From Paramacrobiotus metropolitanus (lineage: Eukaryota > Tardigrada > Eutardigrada > Parachela > Macrobiotidae), in the NCBI RefSeq assembly GCF_019649055.1, contig NW_026570232.1, forward strand, positions 682,001-746,000: 64,000 nt of DNA. Reading direction: 5' to 3'. Made by a program: the position numbers and the translations under genes. The notes beneath the pieces were generated by a model. It was given only the letters and a program-made list of their open reading frames with translations, made no database searches and was not told the origin of the DNA. This document shows, piece after piece, positions 14,301-24,807 of this stretch (its first letter is position 1; every line of letters starts with the position of its first letter).

Positions 14301-15537
14301 TCTAGCTTGTAGAGCGACGATAACAAATTCGATGTCTGCAGGTGTTTTGGTGTCCCTTAACTAATCCATAATCATCTCGCCTCACTCACTTTTCAACTTT
14401 CAACGGATTTAAAAATTGCACTAGGCAGTTCTAAAAGCAAGTTCTACATTTGGCTACATAAATATTCTGACAGCCTCTACCAAAAATTAATTTCCAGAAG
14501 CAGCTAAACAAGCAAATATAAGTAAACGTTTGAAACAAGGCACAATAATTTAAATTGGCTTCCTTCGAAACAAATTGCCTTAATTTTGATCAAGTTGACG
14601 CTTAAACTCTTTTTTTGCTCGTTCCTGTACGTACATATTCGAAAATATTGCAATCGCAAGGTACTCGTATAAATTAAGGAAATGGTAGTAGGTATTAGGT
14701 ACCCCCTTCCACCCACGTTTACTACAGGCCTACAGGCAGGCTGAGGCACACACTTTTTTAATCTTGTTTTAACTTTAATAGTTATGCAAAAGCCGCCTGC
14801 GTAACACAATACACATTTTTAAAGGGCGGTCGCTGCTCAGTTATTAATTAACAGAAAGTTGCACAGTATCCCATTGATTTACGTAGTGATCAAGAACCGA
14901 ACTTAGGATCTCACTGTCAAACGTTCAGATAAAGTCCCAAAATATTCGCCCAAGGAATTTTATAGCAACTACCCAGATTATTTAATACTGCAGTTAGTTT
15001 TATTCACCGTTTTTTTTATTTTAATTATGCACTTTACAAGTATATGATCATATTCATAAAGAATAAGTCATTACAAAATAAAAATATTTTAAAGGAAAAA
15101 ACAAAACTTCCGTTAAAGCTTATTGGTATTCTTAAAGTAAAGAAGTAAAACTACTAGTATTTATGCAAAATTTTGAGCCATGCACTGCTTAAAGCAGCCC
15201 TAAAAAGCAGCAAGATTTTTCCTTACAGTGTTCCTCAATTCAAATTACATTGCAAATGCTCCAAGAAAGGTGTTAAATTGGCTATTTATAATAATTTAGC
15301 GAAATTAGCGGATACTGAGCGTTTTGGACCGTCTTTGATAAGTGAACTTGAACATTTTCTGAGCCAGAAAATTTGGAAACTATCTGTGTGTTAACGTTCG
15401 ATGGTTTTAATTTAGCTGCTGTCAAATTGTTAATGGAAAGGCGCATGCAACGGCCGTTTTAAGTATTTTTTTTCGGTGGTATTGTGTAGTGCTCATATTG
15501 TATCTCAAACTGTCGATGTTTTTTCAATACCTCAATT
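11315..15537. other. Non-coding stretch with a GC-richer patch and a small tandem repeat
   Basis: No gene recognised. 11.85-12.05 kb is GC-richer than its surroundings and open in several frames on both strands, but none of the translations resembles a known family. At 13824-13859 a 12-bp unit (gtaacttctacg) is repeated three times, the third copy with one change. The rest is AT-rich with short chance frames. Confidence 0.45.
13824..13859. repeat. 12-bp tandem repeat, three units
   Basis: gtaacttctacg is repeated twice exactly and a third time with a single change (gtaacttctgcg). A short minisatellite-like array in non-coding DNA. Confidence 0.85.
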
Positions 15538-15539
15538 TA

Positions 15540-15565
15540 CAGGGGTGCTACGCCAAGTTGGGACA
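15540..15565 (+). repeat. Left terminal inverted repeat of the Tc1/mariner element
   Basis: The 26 bases are the exact reverse complement of 16619-16644. The copy starts with CAGGGG immediately after a TA dinucleotide, as is usual for transposase-cut ends in this superfamily. Confidence 0.9.
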
Positions 15566-16618
15566 GTTTTTTATAATTATTACTACATGTCTGCCGTCAT
15601 TAAATAAATAAATAATTATTTTTTACTTGACTGCCGAAGGATCAGGCATCTTTAAACCAGAGATCTCTACATTTAGAACATGCTTCAAGCCCCAGTGAGG
15701 GAAAACTTAAGTAGACCAGCTAAAAAACCGCTAAACCCGTATGGAGTGCCAGCTTTCCCCACACCCATTAATTTTTTTTTAAAATCCTGTTGAGGCCAGT
15801 CCTAAGGTGATAAACCACAGTTATTTATCATCCAGTTCTCTTGTAGGAGGTGCTTGACAACAGTCGATTTCAGTCAAGCCTCTATGACCTTTGCAGTACT
15901 TCTGCGAGCACTAAAAGTGAAGGGTGACCTTATTATTTGCCAGCTCACGCGCAGCCGCAGAATGCCAGAGAAAGCCGTTTCTGATGAAATCTCGTTCCCA
16001 AAGCACTAAGCGTCAGCTTCAGGTTTACAATCCATATGAAGCGGAAGACACTCTGCTCCAACAAACTCCAACAGCCACCATGACTTTTTTTGTTCCTACA
16101 GCTTTGCTGGTTTTTTCTGCCGCTCTTCTTGCACTTACACCTCCCCGCCTATGAGGCATGTATTTCGCACATCAAAATCAACAACTAACAGGACCTACAA
16201 CTTGTTCACGAAAAGTATTAGATTTAGGTTATCTCTATTTATGCGCTAGGCAACCACAATTCTCGGTAGGCCTTTTTAACATACAAGTCTATGGGACATA
16301 CCCTTGTTGCAGCGCTAAGACAAACACTGAACGCGAAAGATTTTTGTCCTGGCCCGTGACAAATGCTCTTTGGGTCACTCAACAGTTTGCAGAAAAGTTC
16401 ACGCAAAAAAATATCGATTGGTTGAATTTGTTAGAGGCAGATATAAGCAGTCCAAAAAGGACTACTACCCCTTCTAAATCAACGCTCGGCCCGCAACTGA
16501 CAGCTGGAATGGCGCCGGTTTTAGTTTTTCTGGATTTGCAATAAAAAGTTGCATGGGAAAAGTCTAAATACAAAACCAAAATAACGTATAGGAATTTTTG
16601 GCAGTTGTTTTACAAAAG

Positions 16619-16644
16619 TGTCCCAACTTGGCGTAGCACCCCTG
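16619..16644 (-). repeat. Right terminal inverted repeat of the Tc1/mariner element
   Basis: The 26 bases are the exact reverse complement of 15540-15565, followed by TA. The similarity between the two ends fades within a few bases beyond the 26. Confidence 0.9.
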
Positions 16645-16645
16645 T

Positions 16646-16714
16646 AATACCAATTAGATTATAGTCGTGCATGCGCAGTACCACTATGATGGTATAATTA
16701 ATCTAATTGGTATT
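16646..16714. repeat. Perfect 16-bp inverted repeat, possible hairpin or mini-MITE
   Basis: aataccaattagatta at 16646-16661 is the exact reverse complement of 16699-16714, with a 37-base loop between. It starts within the TA target duplication of the transposon just upstream. It could be a cruciform-forming sequence or the remnant of a very small palindromic element next to which the Tc1-like copy inserted. Confidence 0.75.
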
Positions 16715-17029
16715 TGTATGCATAGTGAAATCGCGCAAGGCACTTCTTTTTCTTAGAATAAACGGATCGCCTAAAAAATGATTTTATTATCAGACTGTGA
16801 CTTTAATTTGCGTAGTAATGATACTATAGATATAATATGGCCTGTATTACCAAAAGCAAACTTCCCGTGGCCATAAACAGGTAGGATTTCTGTAGCCGAG
16901 ATAACAAAGGTCAATCAGGCAATACGGGTCGGACAGGTATGAAATTTGGGTAAAAGATGACACCGATTGGGTGCAAGAAAAAAGTGTTGCAAAATTGTTT
17001 GCTTGGGAATACCTTGTTTCTTAATGAGG

Positions 17030-17142
17030 GTAGGTACAAAGTGGGCCAAATTTTAAAACTCTTAAACTACTACAATTTTTAATTTTAAAACATTTTACTA
17101 ATATATTGTTTTGATTTAAGACTTGCCCCACTTTGTACCTAC
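17030..17142. mobile_element. 113-bp MITE-like element with TA ends
   Basis: The left end gtaggtacaaagtggg and the right end cccactttgtacctac are exact inverted repeats, and TA occurs at both borders as in Tc1/mariner-type MITEs. The interior is AT-rich and non-coding. Length, terminal repeats and TA borders are what a miniature inverted-repeat element looks like. The assignment rests on this single copy. Confidence 0.7.
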
Positions 17143-17821
17143 AATGGCAGTGTATTTTATTTACTCGCGTAAAGCCGGCGGTAAAGGTACTATAGCAGAA
17201 GATAGTTGTGCATGTACAAGTACACATGTAGTGTAGATAGAGGATATATATTCATAGTATCGAGCACAGAAGCAGGCGCGACCAAATTATGTTCGAGGTA
17301 TGGGAAAACAGAAAGAAATACAAATACACACCGTACAGCAATAAAAAAGATTTTGAGAAATATTTCAAATATAAAACCCTTAACGAGGCCAGCTACGAAA
17401 ATATTTTAAACATGTGGAAATGCGGACAGTTTTCAAGCTTTCCGGTTAACGACCAGTTTTATAAAAACTGAAAGCCTCCATAATTTTTCTTTTTGCCTTT
17501 TTCACGGTTCTTTTTCCCGTTTTCAATGTAACTTTATATTGCCGATTCTAACGAACTGAAAACCTGTATTTTTTGGTAAGACAGATAATATTTACACGGT
17601 GATAAAATGGATGGTGTGGGATCATTTAAACGATGCCCATAAAAAACCGTTCGGCCGATATTTCAGCGCGGAATTAATGGAAACTTGTGGGAAACAATTA
17701 ACGGTTGCCCAAGGTGACCTCGCACGCTGCATGTAAGATTGCAAGATTTTCAGCCATTCAGTCAAGCTCTTCAGTAATTATTAAAATAAAATAAATACAT
17801 ATATTATATTAGATTTCGAGC

Positions 17822-17911
17822 TTAGTGAGTACCCAAGCTATCGCCAGTATTACAGAGCAACGTAGGTTAGTGAATGCCCAAGCAACCATCAGAATTACAG
17901 AGCCATTACGT
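17822..17911 (+). repeat. Imperfect 45-bp tandem duplication (15 codons)
   Basis: ttagtgagtacccaagc at 17822 recurs as ttagtgaatgcccaagc at 17867, with the rest of the 45-bp unit also matching imperfectly. The unit length is a multiple of three, and the frame that runs through both copies stays open and gives two similar 15-residue blocks (LVSTQAIASITEQRR and LVNAQATIRITEPLR). Confidence 0.75.
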
Positions 17912-17950
17912 GAAAGAGTACGTAAAACAGGCCGCGGGCCGGCTTTTTGA

Positions 17951-19604
17951 TATATTTAGAAATTACACATAAATTAGACCATTTAAACCGTGCGATATTG
18001 AGATACTCAGATTTCTAGATATTTTTAAAATTTTGAAACTATGGAGGCTCAGAAAATTAGAGGTATGGCTGCAAGGGCCGAGTCGAATATGAAATATTTA
18101 GAAATTCTGGAAATGAAAAAGCTTTGGAGCCGACTTTGGATAAATTTACAGTTATTTACAGTTATTTTACAGTATTCAAACGCATTTAGAAATATCTGAA
18201 AGGTTTCTAGAATTTAAAAATGTATATTTAAAAGTTTGATGTAATTGACAATTTTAAATAACTATTGTTTAGGTTGCTAAGTTACAAAACCTGTATTTAC
18301 TTCATTCGAGACGTTTCAGAATTTACTGAAATTTTCTATGAACTTTGAACGCTAAGTACTGAAAGTTTAAAAGGGTTTTGAAAACGTTCCGGAAACCAAA
18401 ATTTTTTTCCAAGCAGCAGGTAGGAAGCTGTGGGCGATGCTGGATTTTATAAAACAATCAAAAGCTTCACAAACGGAATCTCGAATTAGGAGATATTTTC
18501 CAAAACCAACAACCTTTAAGTACTAACAACCTTTAAGTACTACAGCTTTTAAAAAATTTTTTAGACCTTCTCCAAAACTTCAGATTTTTTTAAATATAAA
18601 GGTAGGAATGTTTGTGCCATGCTCTATTTTATAAAATCATCATCTTATTTAAATAATCAATCTTGATTTAGGAGATAATTTCCAAAAAATAAGGACGTAA
18701 GGATATATGAATCTATTGATATTATACGTATCTATATCTATATGTATCGGTACACAGTAGTAGTCAGTTATTCATCGTTCCCCGAAACGACGGAAAGGGC
18801 GATCTAAAATTAATTAATAACGTCGTAATGGATTAAGCTATTCATTTTCATTTGGCAACAAGCGGTTCCCGCTCAGCGAGCTCGAGATTTGTAAATGTGT
18901 CAGAAAACCGAAAAAAGTAAGGTTACTTAATTATTTTATTACGAAGGCGTCGGAATCGCTTAATTGCGCGCAATGCGCGAAGCGTTGATATCAAAACCAT
19001 TACTACTATTTACAAACGAAATACTTATACTACACATTTCAATGAAAGAAAAAAACTATTCTTATGCTAGCGAAATTAAACTGTAGCAAAAATAGATTAG
19101 CAAAATCAAAGGCCGCTAGAACGTATCCGATTGTACGAATGCAGCGAGCGATGTTGTACAAAAGCATACAGTACTTTTGTGCACACTATGCACAAGTGCA
19201 CATCACGAGCGTGCATGGAGAAGCAGTCACGTGCGACTATTTATAGATTTTTCATTTTCGCTTACAAGACAGAGTGACCACGAATCCATTCAGTTCTGAA
19301 TCGTAGAACGTAAACCACTTAAATTTTATGCTTGATCGATTTTTCCATTCCCTTTTATTAGTGAAGTCAAATTGCACAGGAACCAAGCCATATCTCGGCG
19401 GAATTTATTATTCCTTTGATCTTCTCTTCCCGGAATACTGATCCTGGCCGAGTTGTAGTTGTAGCTGAATACGAATCACTTTGGCACGGTTTGAACGTTT
19501 GATCGAGTTGGGAAACTGCAGGATCTGAGCTGTGTCCCACTCGTTTATTTTTTGTGCAATAGCGTCGCATCAAGAATCAGAGGTTCCCTGATTTGTAGTT
19601 CATT
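17951..19604. other. AT-rich stretch upstream of the E2 gene, with degenerate repeats
   Basis: No gene recognised. A 17-bp unit (aacaacctttaagtact) is tandemly duplicated at 18508-18541. Two diverged copies of a longer block of roughly 90 bp, both containing aggtagga and later aggagataWtttccaaaa, lie at about 18418-18506 and 18600-18690. The last few hundred bases should hold the promoter and 5' UTR of the E2 gene. Confidence 0.55.
18508..18541. repeat. 17-bp tandem duplication
   Basis: aacaacctttaagtact occurs twice head to tail without a mismatch, which points to a recent slippage event. Confidence 0.9.
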
Positions 19605-21268
19605 ATGTCGACTTCTGCGCGTCGAAGATTGTTGAGAGACTTTAAGAAGCTTCAAGAAGATCCGCCTGCAGGTTGCTGTGACACATTCTTCCTGCTGACT
19701 TCGTATACCTAATGGTGCTCGACGGAGAATTTAATTAATTTGATTTTATTTTTTGTAGGAGTGTCTGGAGCTCCGACGGACAACAATATCATGGTGTGGC
19801 ATGCTGTTATTTTTGGGTAAGACATAAAACAAAATTATTTGTCTAGTACGTGATGCGAGGAGGGGGAGTTTATCTGTTTATGACTACATGTACACGCGCT
19901 GTCGGGATTGATTTTAGAGAATAATTTGACGTGAATATTCGTCTTCCTGTGACGGGAAGAGTGTTTTATAGTTGAGTATTGTTGAATTCAGATATTTTTG
20001 AAGTGTTGTTGAGAATTAAGCTGAGTTAACTTAATTTTAAAGTGGCACTGGGAAAAATTTTTGTGTTTTGTTTCCTTATGTTTTCTTTTCTGTCCTAATA
20101 ATTATAAGGGTAAAATTTCTTATGGTGAAAGAGTGCCACCGTGACTGCCTTTATGTTACTATGAACGCTTTTGCCTATTAAAATCCACTTTGCAGCATGA
20201 GAAACTGACAAACTGCATAATTGTCATAGTTTTTTTTTCTGCATGACTAGACGTAGTAAATTTTACAACAAGATGGAACAACAAGATGTAAATAATGGAG
20301 CTTTTCCGTACTTCATTGGTGCTAATGTTTATCTTTTGTTTTGACAACCACTTTTTTAATTCTAGGCCAGCCGATACGCCGTTTGAAGATGGAACGTTTA
20401 AGCTGGTTCTGGAATTTACGGAGGAATACCCCAACAAACCGCCGCTCGTCCGCTTTGTTTCGAAAATGTAAGGGAGATCACTAAGCGATAAATTTATATA
20501 GAATCTCTGCTCAGACCCTCGGACGATATTTTTGCGTTTTAACAACCGTAGGTTTCATCCTAATGTTTACGCTGATGGTGGAATTTGTCTGGACATTTTA
20601 CAAAATCGCTGGAGTCCGACGTATGATGTGGCGGCGATTTTGACTTCTATTCAAGTAAGCGCAGTAAACACACATGTTTCGAACATCAAAGTTTTTTCTG
20701 AGCTTTCTTGCAGTCGGCATGTATCTGTACGGTAGGTGTGTTTTAGATGGTGATTAGTGAGTACTGAGTAGTCACTGTGTTTAACACAAACGATCAAATC
20801 CACGCAATTAATCTGCCTTTGTGAACTGTCTTTGTAATCCGTTCGATGAACTATACTTACGGCGTTTAAATTCCGTAATAGGTACTTAATTTGTTATGCG
20901 GAAGAAATTTTCGGTTTTATGTGGATTTTGGCAGATTTATACGATCTGCGATTGAACCTCGTGAATTTTTTGACAATTGTATAAAATGTTTCTTTGTTAC
21001 AATAACTTGATCGCTGTATTTGGCTGGATTTTTTCCATATTTTATGCTGCTATATCGAAACTCTTGAAAGTTGGAAGTGACGAACGAAATAATTTTGTTG
21101 CAGTCGTTATTGGACGAACCGAATCCGAACAGCCCGGCCAATAGTTTAGCATCTCAGCTGTACCAGGAAAACCGGCGGGAATACGAAAAACGTGTTGTGG
21201 CCATCGTGGAACAGTCATGGATTGCATTCGGGGATGAAAAGGACGAAAAAGACAAGAAGAAAAAGTGA
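19605..21268 (+). CDS. UBE2A: Ubiquitin-conjugating enzyme E2, RAD6 (UBE2A/UBE2B) orthologue
   Basis: Five exons: 19605-19671, 19759-19816, 20366-20467, 20552-20654 and 21104-21268, all with GT-AG introns. They total 495 nt and give 164 residues. The protein starts [20 protein letters not shown], the RAD6 amino terminus. The UBC fold is complete, with the [16 protein letters not shown] active-site loop placing the catalytic cysteine at residue 88, the same number as in human UBE2A/B. It transfers ubiquitin from E1 to substrates such as PCNA and histone H2B with RAD18- or BRE1-type E3 ligases, mainly in the nucleus. The carboxyl tail after the last helix is a short charged run ([11 protein letters not shown]), longer than in vertebrate UBE2A/B but shorter than the acidic tail of yeast Rad6. 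A polyadenylation signal follows at 21620. Confidence 0.97.
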
Positions 21269-22237
21269 TGGGAATTAAAGTTGATATGTCACGCTTAATC
21301 GCTTGGTTGACAAAAGAATATCCCGAAAGTGGAATCAAACGGCTGGGAATTAGGGAACGCTTCTCTGCATACTTTTCATGTGTAATTGTACAATTTCCGC
21401 GAATCTCTGACGGTTGTGTCAATTTTCTCCAGTCTTTCAAAGAAGAAATGAGACATACCTGTGGAATTTTCAGTTAATTGTAATTTGTAGATTTAGAAGG
21501 TCCTAATACCGCTTGCGTTTGGCATGGCGAAGCTACCTCAGTGGAAGTGCTTGTTTCCTTCCCTGCTAGTCCCCTTTTTGTGCATCTGTCATTCGGACGG
21601 TCGGACCTGACATCCGAACAATAAATTATTCGGGCTTAAATTTATTTATCTACATTTAAAAGACTTAGGTTTTGAATATATCAGATATTTTGAGCGAAAT
21701 AAATAGCTTTACTTATCCAAGGCGATGGCATTGTGGCTGGCAAGACTAATCGGAAAAGCACGTTACTGTACATACTTCCTTTTTTTAATCGGCGGAAGAC
21801 AAAGATTTTGTGTTTCTTCAGTGTTTAAATTTTTTTAACAAATAAAATAAATATACCGCGTAAGGGTTTTTGTTATTTATTGGTTAATGCCTGTTAAAGA
21901 TTTTGGACAGTTCCGGTGAATTTTTGACCATTAATGAAATAAACAATGTAAGTACTTTCCGAGTATGCTCTCCACAGGGTGGCAGCCGTCAAACAACATT
22001 CGGCACCCAGTGACTCACGACATGTTTTGCTTTTGCAGATTGCAGAGGTTTTATTTTTTAAACTTATGAAAAATAATGTTACTGTAGCTTGAAAGTTAAG
22101 CTACTGTGGATTGTACAGTTTTAGTCATTATTATCTAACTAATCGTATCCTGACTAATGCCGTTTGGTTGGATCACTTGGATGCATCGTGGAAGCAAGCA
22201 AGAATTGGTGTGATCTCTTATCCTTCAGTCACAGAAC
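21269..22237. other. Intergenic region between the E2 and PTPA genes
   Basis: Holds the 3' UTR of the E2 gene with an AATAAA at 21620-21625, then AT-rich sequence and presumably the PTPA promoter and a possible untranslated or very short first exon. A splice acceptor-like tract ends at about 22228, nine bases before the PTPA start used here, so an upstream 5' exon is possible. Confidence 0.6.
21620..21625 (+). promoter_or_regulatory. Polyadenylation signal of the E2 gene
   Basis: Canonical AATAAA 352 bases after the stop codon of the RAD6-type E2, the first canonical signal I see downstream of it. Confidence 0.55.
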
Positions 22238-24508
22238 ATGGCATTTGTTACTGCTCAGAAACGCATCGCGACACCTGCTGATATGCCAGCATGGCGCGCT
22301 TCCAAGGTATTCCAGGCTTCCAGCATATTTGATGTGCGTCCTAAATATTCCTTGAGTGGGTTTTTGGTAGGCCTATAAGGATTACATGCATTTCATCATG
22401 GATCTGAATAAAGCTGTCATGGGGAAGACGAACAGTGGTTCGGTCACGGAAAGCGAGGTAAGTCCAGCGCACCCGTTTTTATAACCATTCGTAACCAAGA
22501 TAACTTATGCTGTTCTTGCCGTTTTCACTCGCAGGCTGTTACGCTGGTATGCGCAATGCTAGAAACATTAAGAAAATGGATCGACGACATCCCGCCTATC
22601 CAGCAGCCCCAGCGATTTGGGAATCAAGCCTTTCGGACGTATCATGCGCGTCTCGTTGAGGTATTGACATTGTTCAAGTCCTCTGCTTTCGGGAAGGGTG
22701 GAAAATGTTCTGCCTTCGACGCTTTGGGTGTTTGTTTCTTCAGCGAAGTGCAGAACTTCTTTGTGGGATCCTGCCGGAATCGTCGCGCGATGCCACGGTG
22801 GAGCTGCAGCCGTATTTGTTGGACAGTTTCGGCAACAGCACGCGTATCGATTACGGAACAGGCAAAAAAAGAAAACAAAAAATACTTTTTTAGTTTTGAA
22901 TAATGATTTTATTTCGCATATACCTGTATAGAAATATAGACTCATTAGGGATAGTGGGTATAGTATAGAGTTATACATAACTTTATTCACTAACATTGCA
23001 AATGATTGCGCCTGCTAAAAACACTTGCAGTTAACATGGGAAGACTCCTTCCCATGTTTCCAACATGCTCTGGGTATTTGCGCACTGAACCTCGAAGCAT
23101 TGTGTAGTGTTGGTATTGTACATCGTTGTTGCCGTGAAGAAATTATAGAGAAATCAGGGAGTTGGACATGTTTATTTGGCGTATTATTGCGCGTTTACGA
23201 TTTACGAAAATAATAATGTATGTTATTGACTTATTACTCGTGATATTCGAATTTTTTTACCAGAGATGCTTCCAAGACGTACGTTATTTTTTAAATGGCC
23301 TTTTCTTGATAAAGTTGCGGACCTGTTTGCAGATTTTCTTGTATTCTATACATTCGGTGATCACGCTATGCTTTCCAGGTCATGAAGCGAATTTCATAAT
23401 GTTCCTTCTTTGTCTGTGGAAACTGGGGGTCTTCCAGAAAACTGATGCTACTGCTCTTGTCACCAGCGTGTTCAAAAAGTATGTAGGGCATAACTTGGTG
23501 TTTTGCTGGCTGTACTTCTTTTGCTGGATCTTTGCACGCTTACTGTACTGTATAGTTTCCAGACGTCATTGCTTTGTACGTGCGCGAGAACAACAAAGTC
23601 AACTTTCTCTGTTTCACCAAAGAGTTTTTTTTGCTCAAAGCAATGGTCAGCATACTGTCGTATTTTCCTTAGAAAGGTTCAAAGTTGCATTTCTGTGTGC
23701 AGATATTTGGAGCTGTGTCGACACTTGCAGTTAACCTACAAAATGGAGCCCGCTGGCAGTCATGGCGTGTGGAGTCTGGATGACTTCCAGTTTGTCCCTT
23801 TTATTTGGGGCAGCGCGCAGCTGATCGGTAATACAGGAGCAGATCTAATGATAAAAGTAGCTCTTTACGCTAAATGTTTATCTCGCCAGTTCATTGTTTC
23901 ATATACTCGTACACACGGGGATTTACGCTGGACCTCTTCTTCAGAACATCCAAATTACGATACCAAATGCTATTTGGACGAAAAGATTGTGGAACGCAGC
24001 AAGGACGACTTTCTTTGGATGGGCTGCATAGACTTCATTGGCAAGGTGCGTACTGCGCTTCCTGTTTTGTTCCCACTCATTTTGGTTGGGAGAATGGATT
24101 AAGGTTTATTTGTTTGGGTACGAGCAACTGTTTTGGTTTTGGAATATCTAGGTTAAATCCGGTCCCTTCGCTGAACATTCTAATCAGCTGTGGAGCATTA
24201 GCGATGTACCGAGTTGGGGAAAAGTGAACAGCGGGCTAGTCAAGATGTATGAAGCAGAAGTACGTCAAACGCTGCAATCGTTAACGCTATGGCTCAATTA
24301 TGCGTAAAGAGATTAAACCTATTTTGGCTTCTTGTGCAAGTTACGATATTATCAGTACTAAAAGTACATTACATGATGCTAGCAAGTAAAAAAATGCTGT
24401 CTCTTGTTCTTAGACGTCCTTTTGTATTTCCCTTAGGTGTTGCAGAAATTCCCGGTAGCTCAACATTTTTTGTTTGGATCTCTTCTCTCCTTCGATGCTG
24501 CCGCGTGA
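22238..24508 (+). CDS. PTPA: Serine/threonine phosphatase 2A activator (PTPA)
   Basis: Nine exons: 22238-22306, 22371-22457, 22535-22660, 22744-22861, 23379-23478, 23703-23827, 23945-24045, 24152-24259, 24437-24508. They total 906 nt and give 301 residues. Hallmarks in order are [47 protein letters not shown] and [10 protein letters not shown], then [20 protein letters not shown] and [14 protein letters not shown] near the end. These are the conserved blocks of the all-helical PTPA fold, which with ATP remodels the PP2A catalytic subunit active site. The intron after exon 4 uses a GC donor (ACAG|GCAAAA); the flanking codons join as T-G-H exactly as the family requires. The frame is open upstream to an acceptor at about 22228 and its residues (SQN) fit the family, so the true start may lie in an extra 5' exon. 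Confidence 0.94.
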
Positions 24509-24807
24509 TTTACATAACCACGGGAATTTATTTATTTCCAGTTGGTTTCTTAAATTTAGAAATACGATTTGTAATTTTTTAACACTTAAAATAGTGTGAA
24601 ACCATTAAATGGTCTGTAAATTCTAAACAACCAGGTGAAAGTTGTCGCTCTAATATACGTACGTATTTAACGATTCGAAACAAGTCTCGTGAAAGCCTTG
24701 CGTTTAGATAAAAAATGGTACATCAAATTCCACAAAATGTAGAAAACGTCGGGATTTCGATGAAAAGCTAAGCGTAACCGCAGTACACAGAAAGGTGCGC
24801 CGAAAGG
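24509..24807. other. Short convergent intergenic spacer
   Basis: Only 299 bp separate the stop codons of PTPA (plus) and the transgelin-like gene (minus), so the two 3' UTRs must be short or overlap. No other feature seen. Confidence 0.7.

Larger units (their letters stand above)
15540..16644. mobile_element. Tc1/mariner-superfamily DNA transposon, probably non-autonomous
   Basis: A 1,105-bp element bounded by perfect 26-bp terminal inverted repeats that begin CAGGGGTGCTACGCCAAG at 15540 and end with the complement at 16644. It is flanked on both sides by the dinucleotide TA (15538-15539 and 16645-16646), the target-site duplication of the IS630/Tc1/mariner/pogo superfamily. The interior has only modest open frames, the largest on the plus strand at 16158-16544 (128 codons). 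I cannot recognise a DDE/D catalytic domain in any of them, so the element is either a deletion derivative mobilised in trans or a decayed copy. Identity of the two termini suggests a fairly recent insertion. Confidence 0.88.
16850..17950 (+). other. Cluster of short coding-like stretches of unknown origin
   Basis: Several short plus-strand stretches read as plausible protein although each is ended by stops: about 16912-17025 (contains RYEIWVKDDTDWVQEK), 17144-17236, 17240-17471 (contains KKDFEKYFKYKTLNEASYEN) and about 17562-17736 (contains FGRYFSAELMETCGKQ). A stretch at 17814-17950 holds a 45-bp in-frame duplication. They might be exons of a fast-evolving host gene or pieces of an old mobile element. 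I recognise no family and do not combine them. A MITE-like element (17030-17142) sits within the cluster. Confidence 0.3.

Noticed and set aside
22556-22996. 142-codon minus-strand frame across PTPA exons 3 and 4
   Set aside because: It is the antisense of well-supported PTPA coding sequence.
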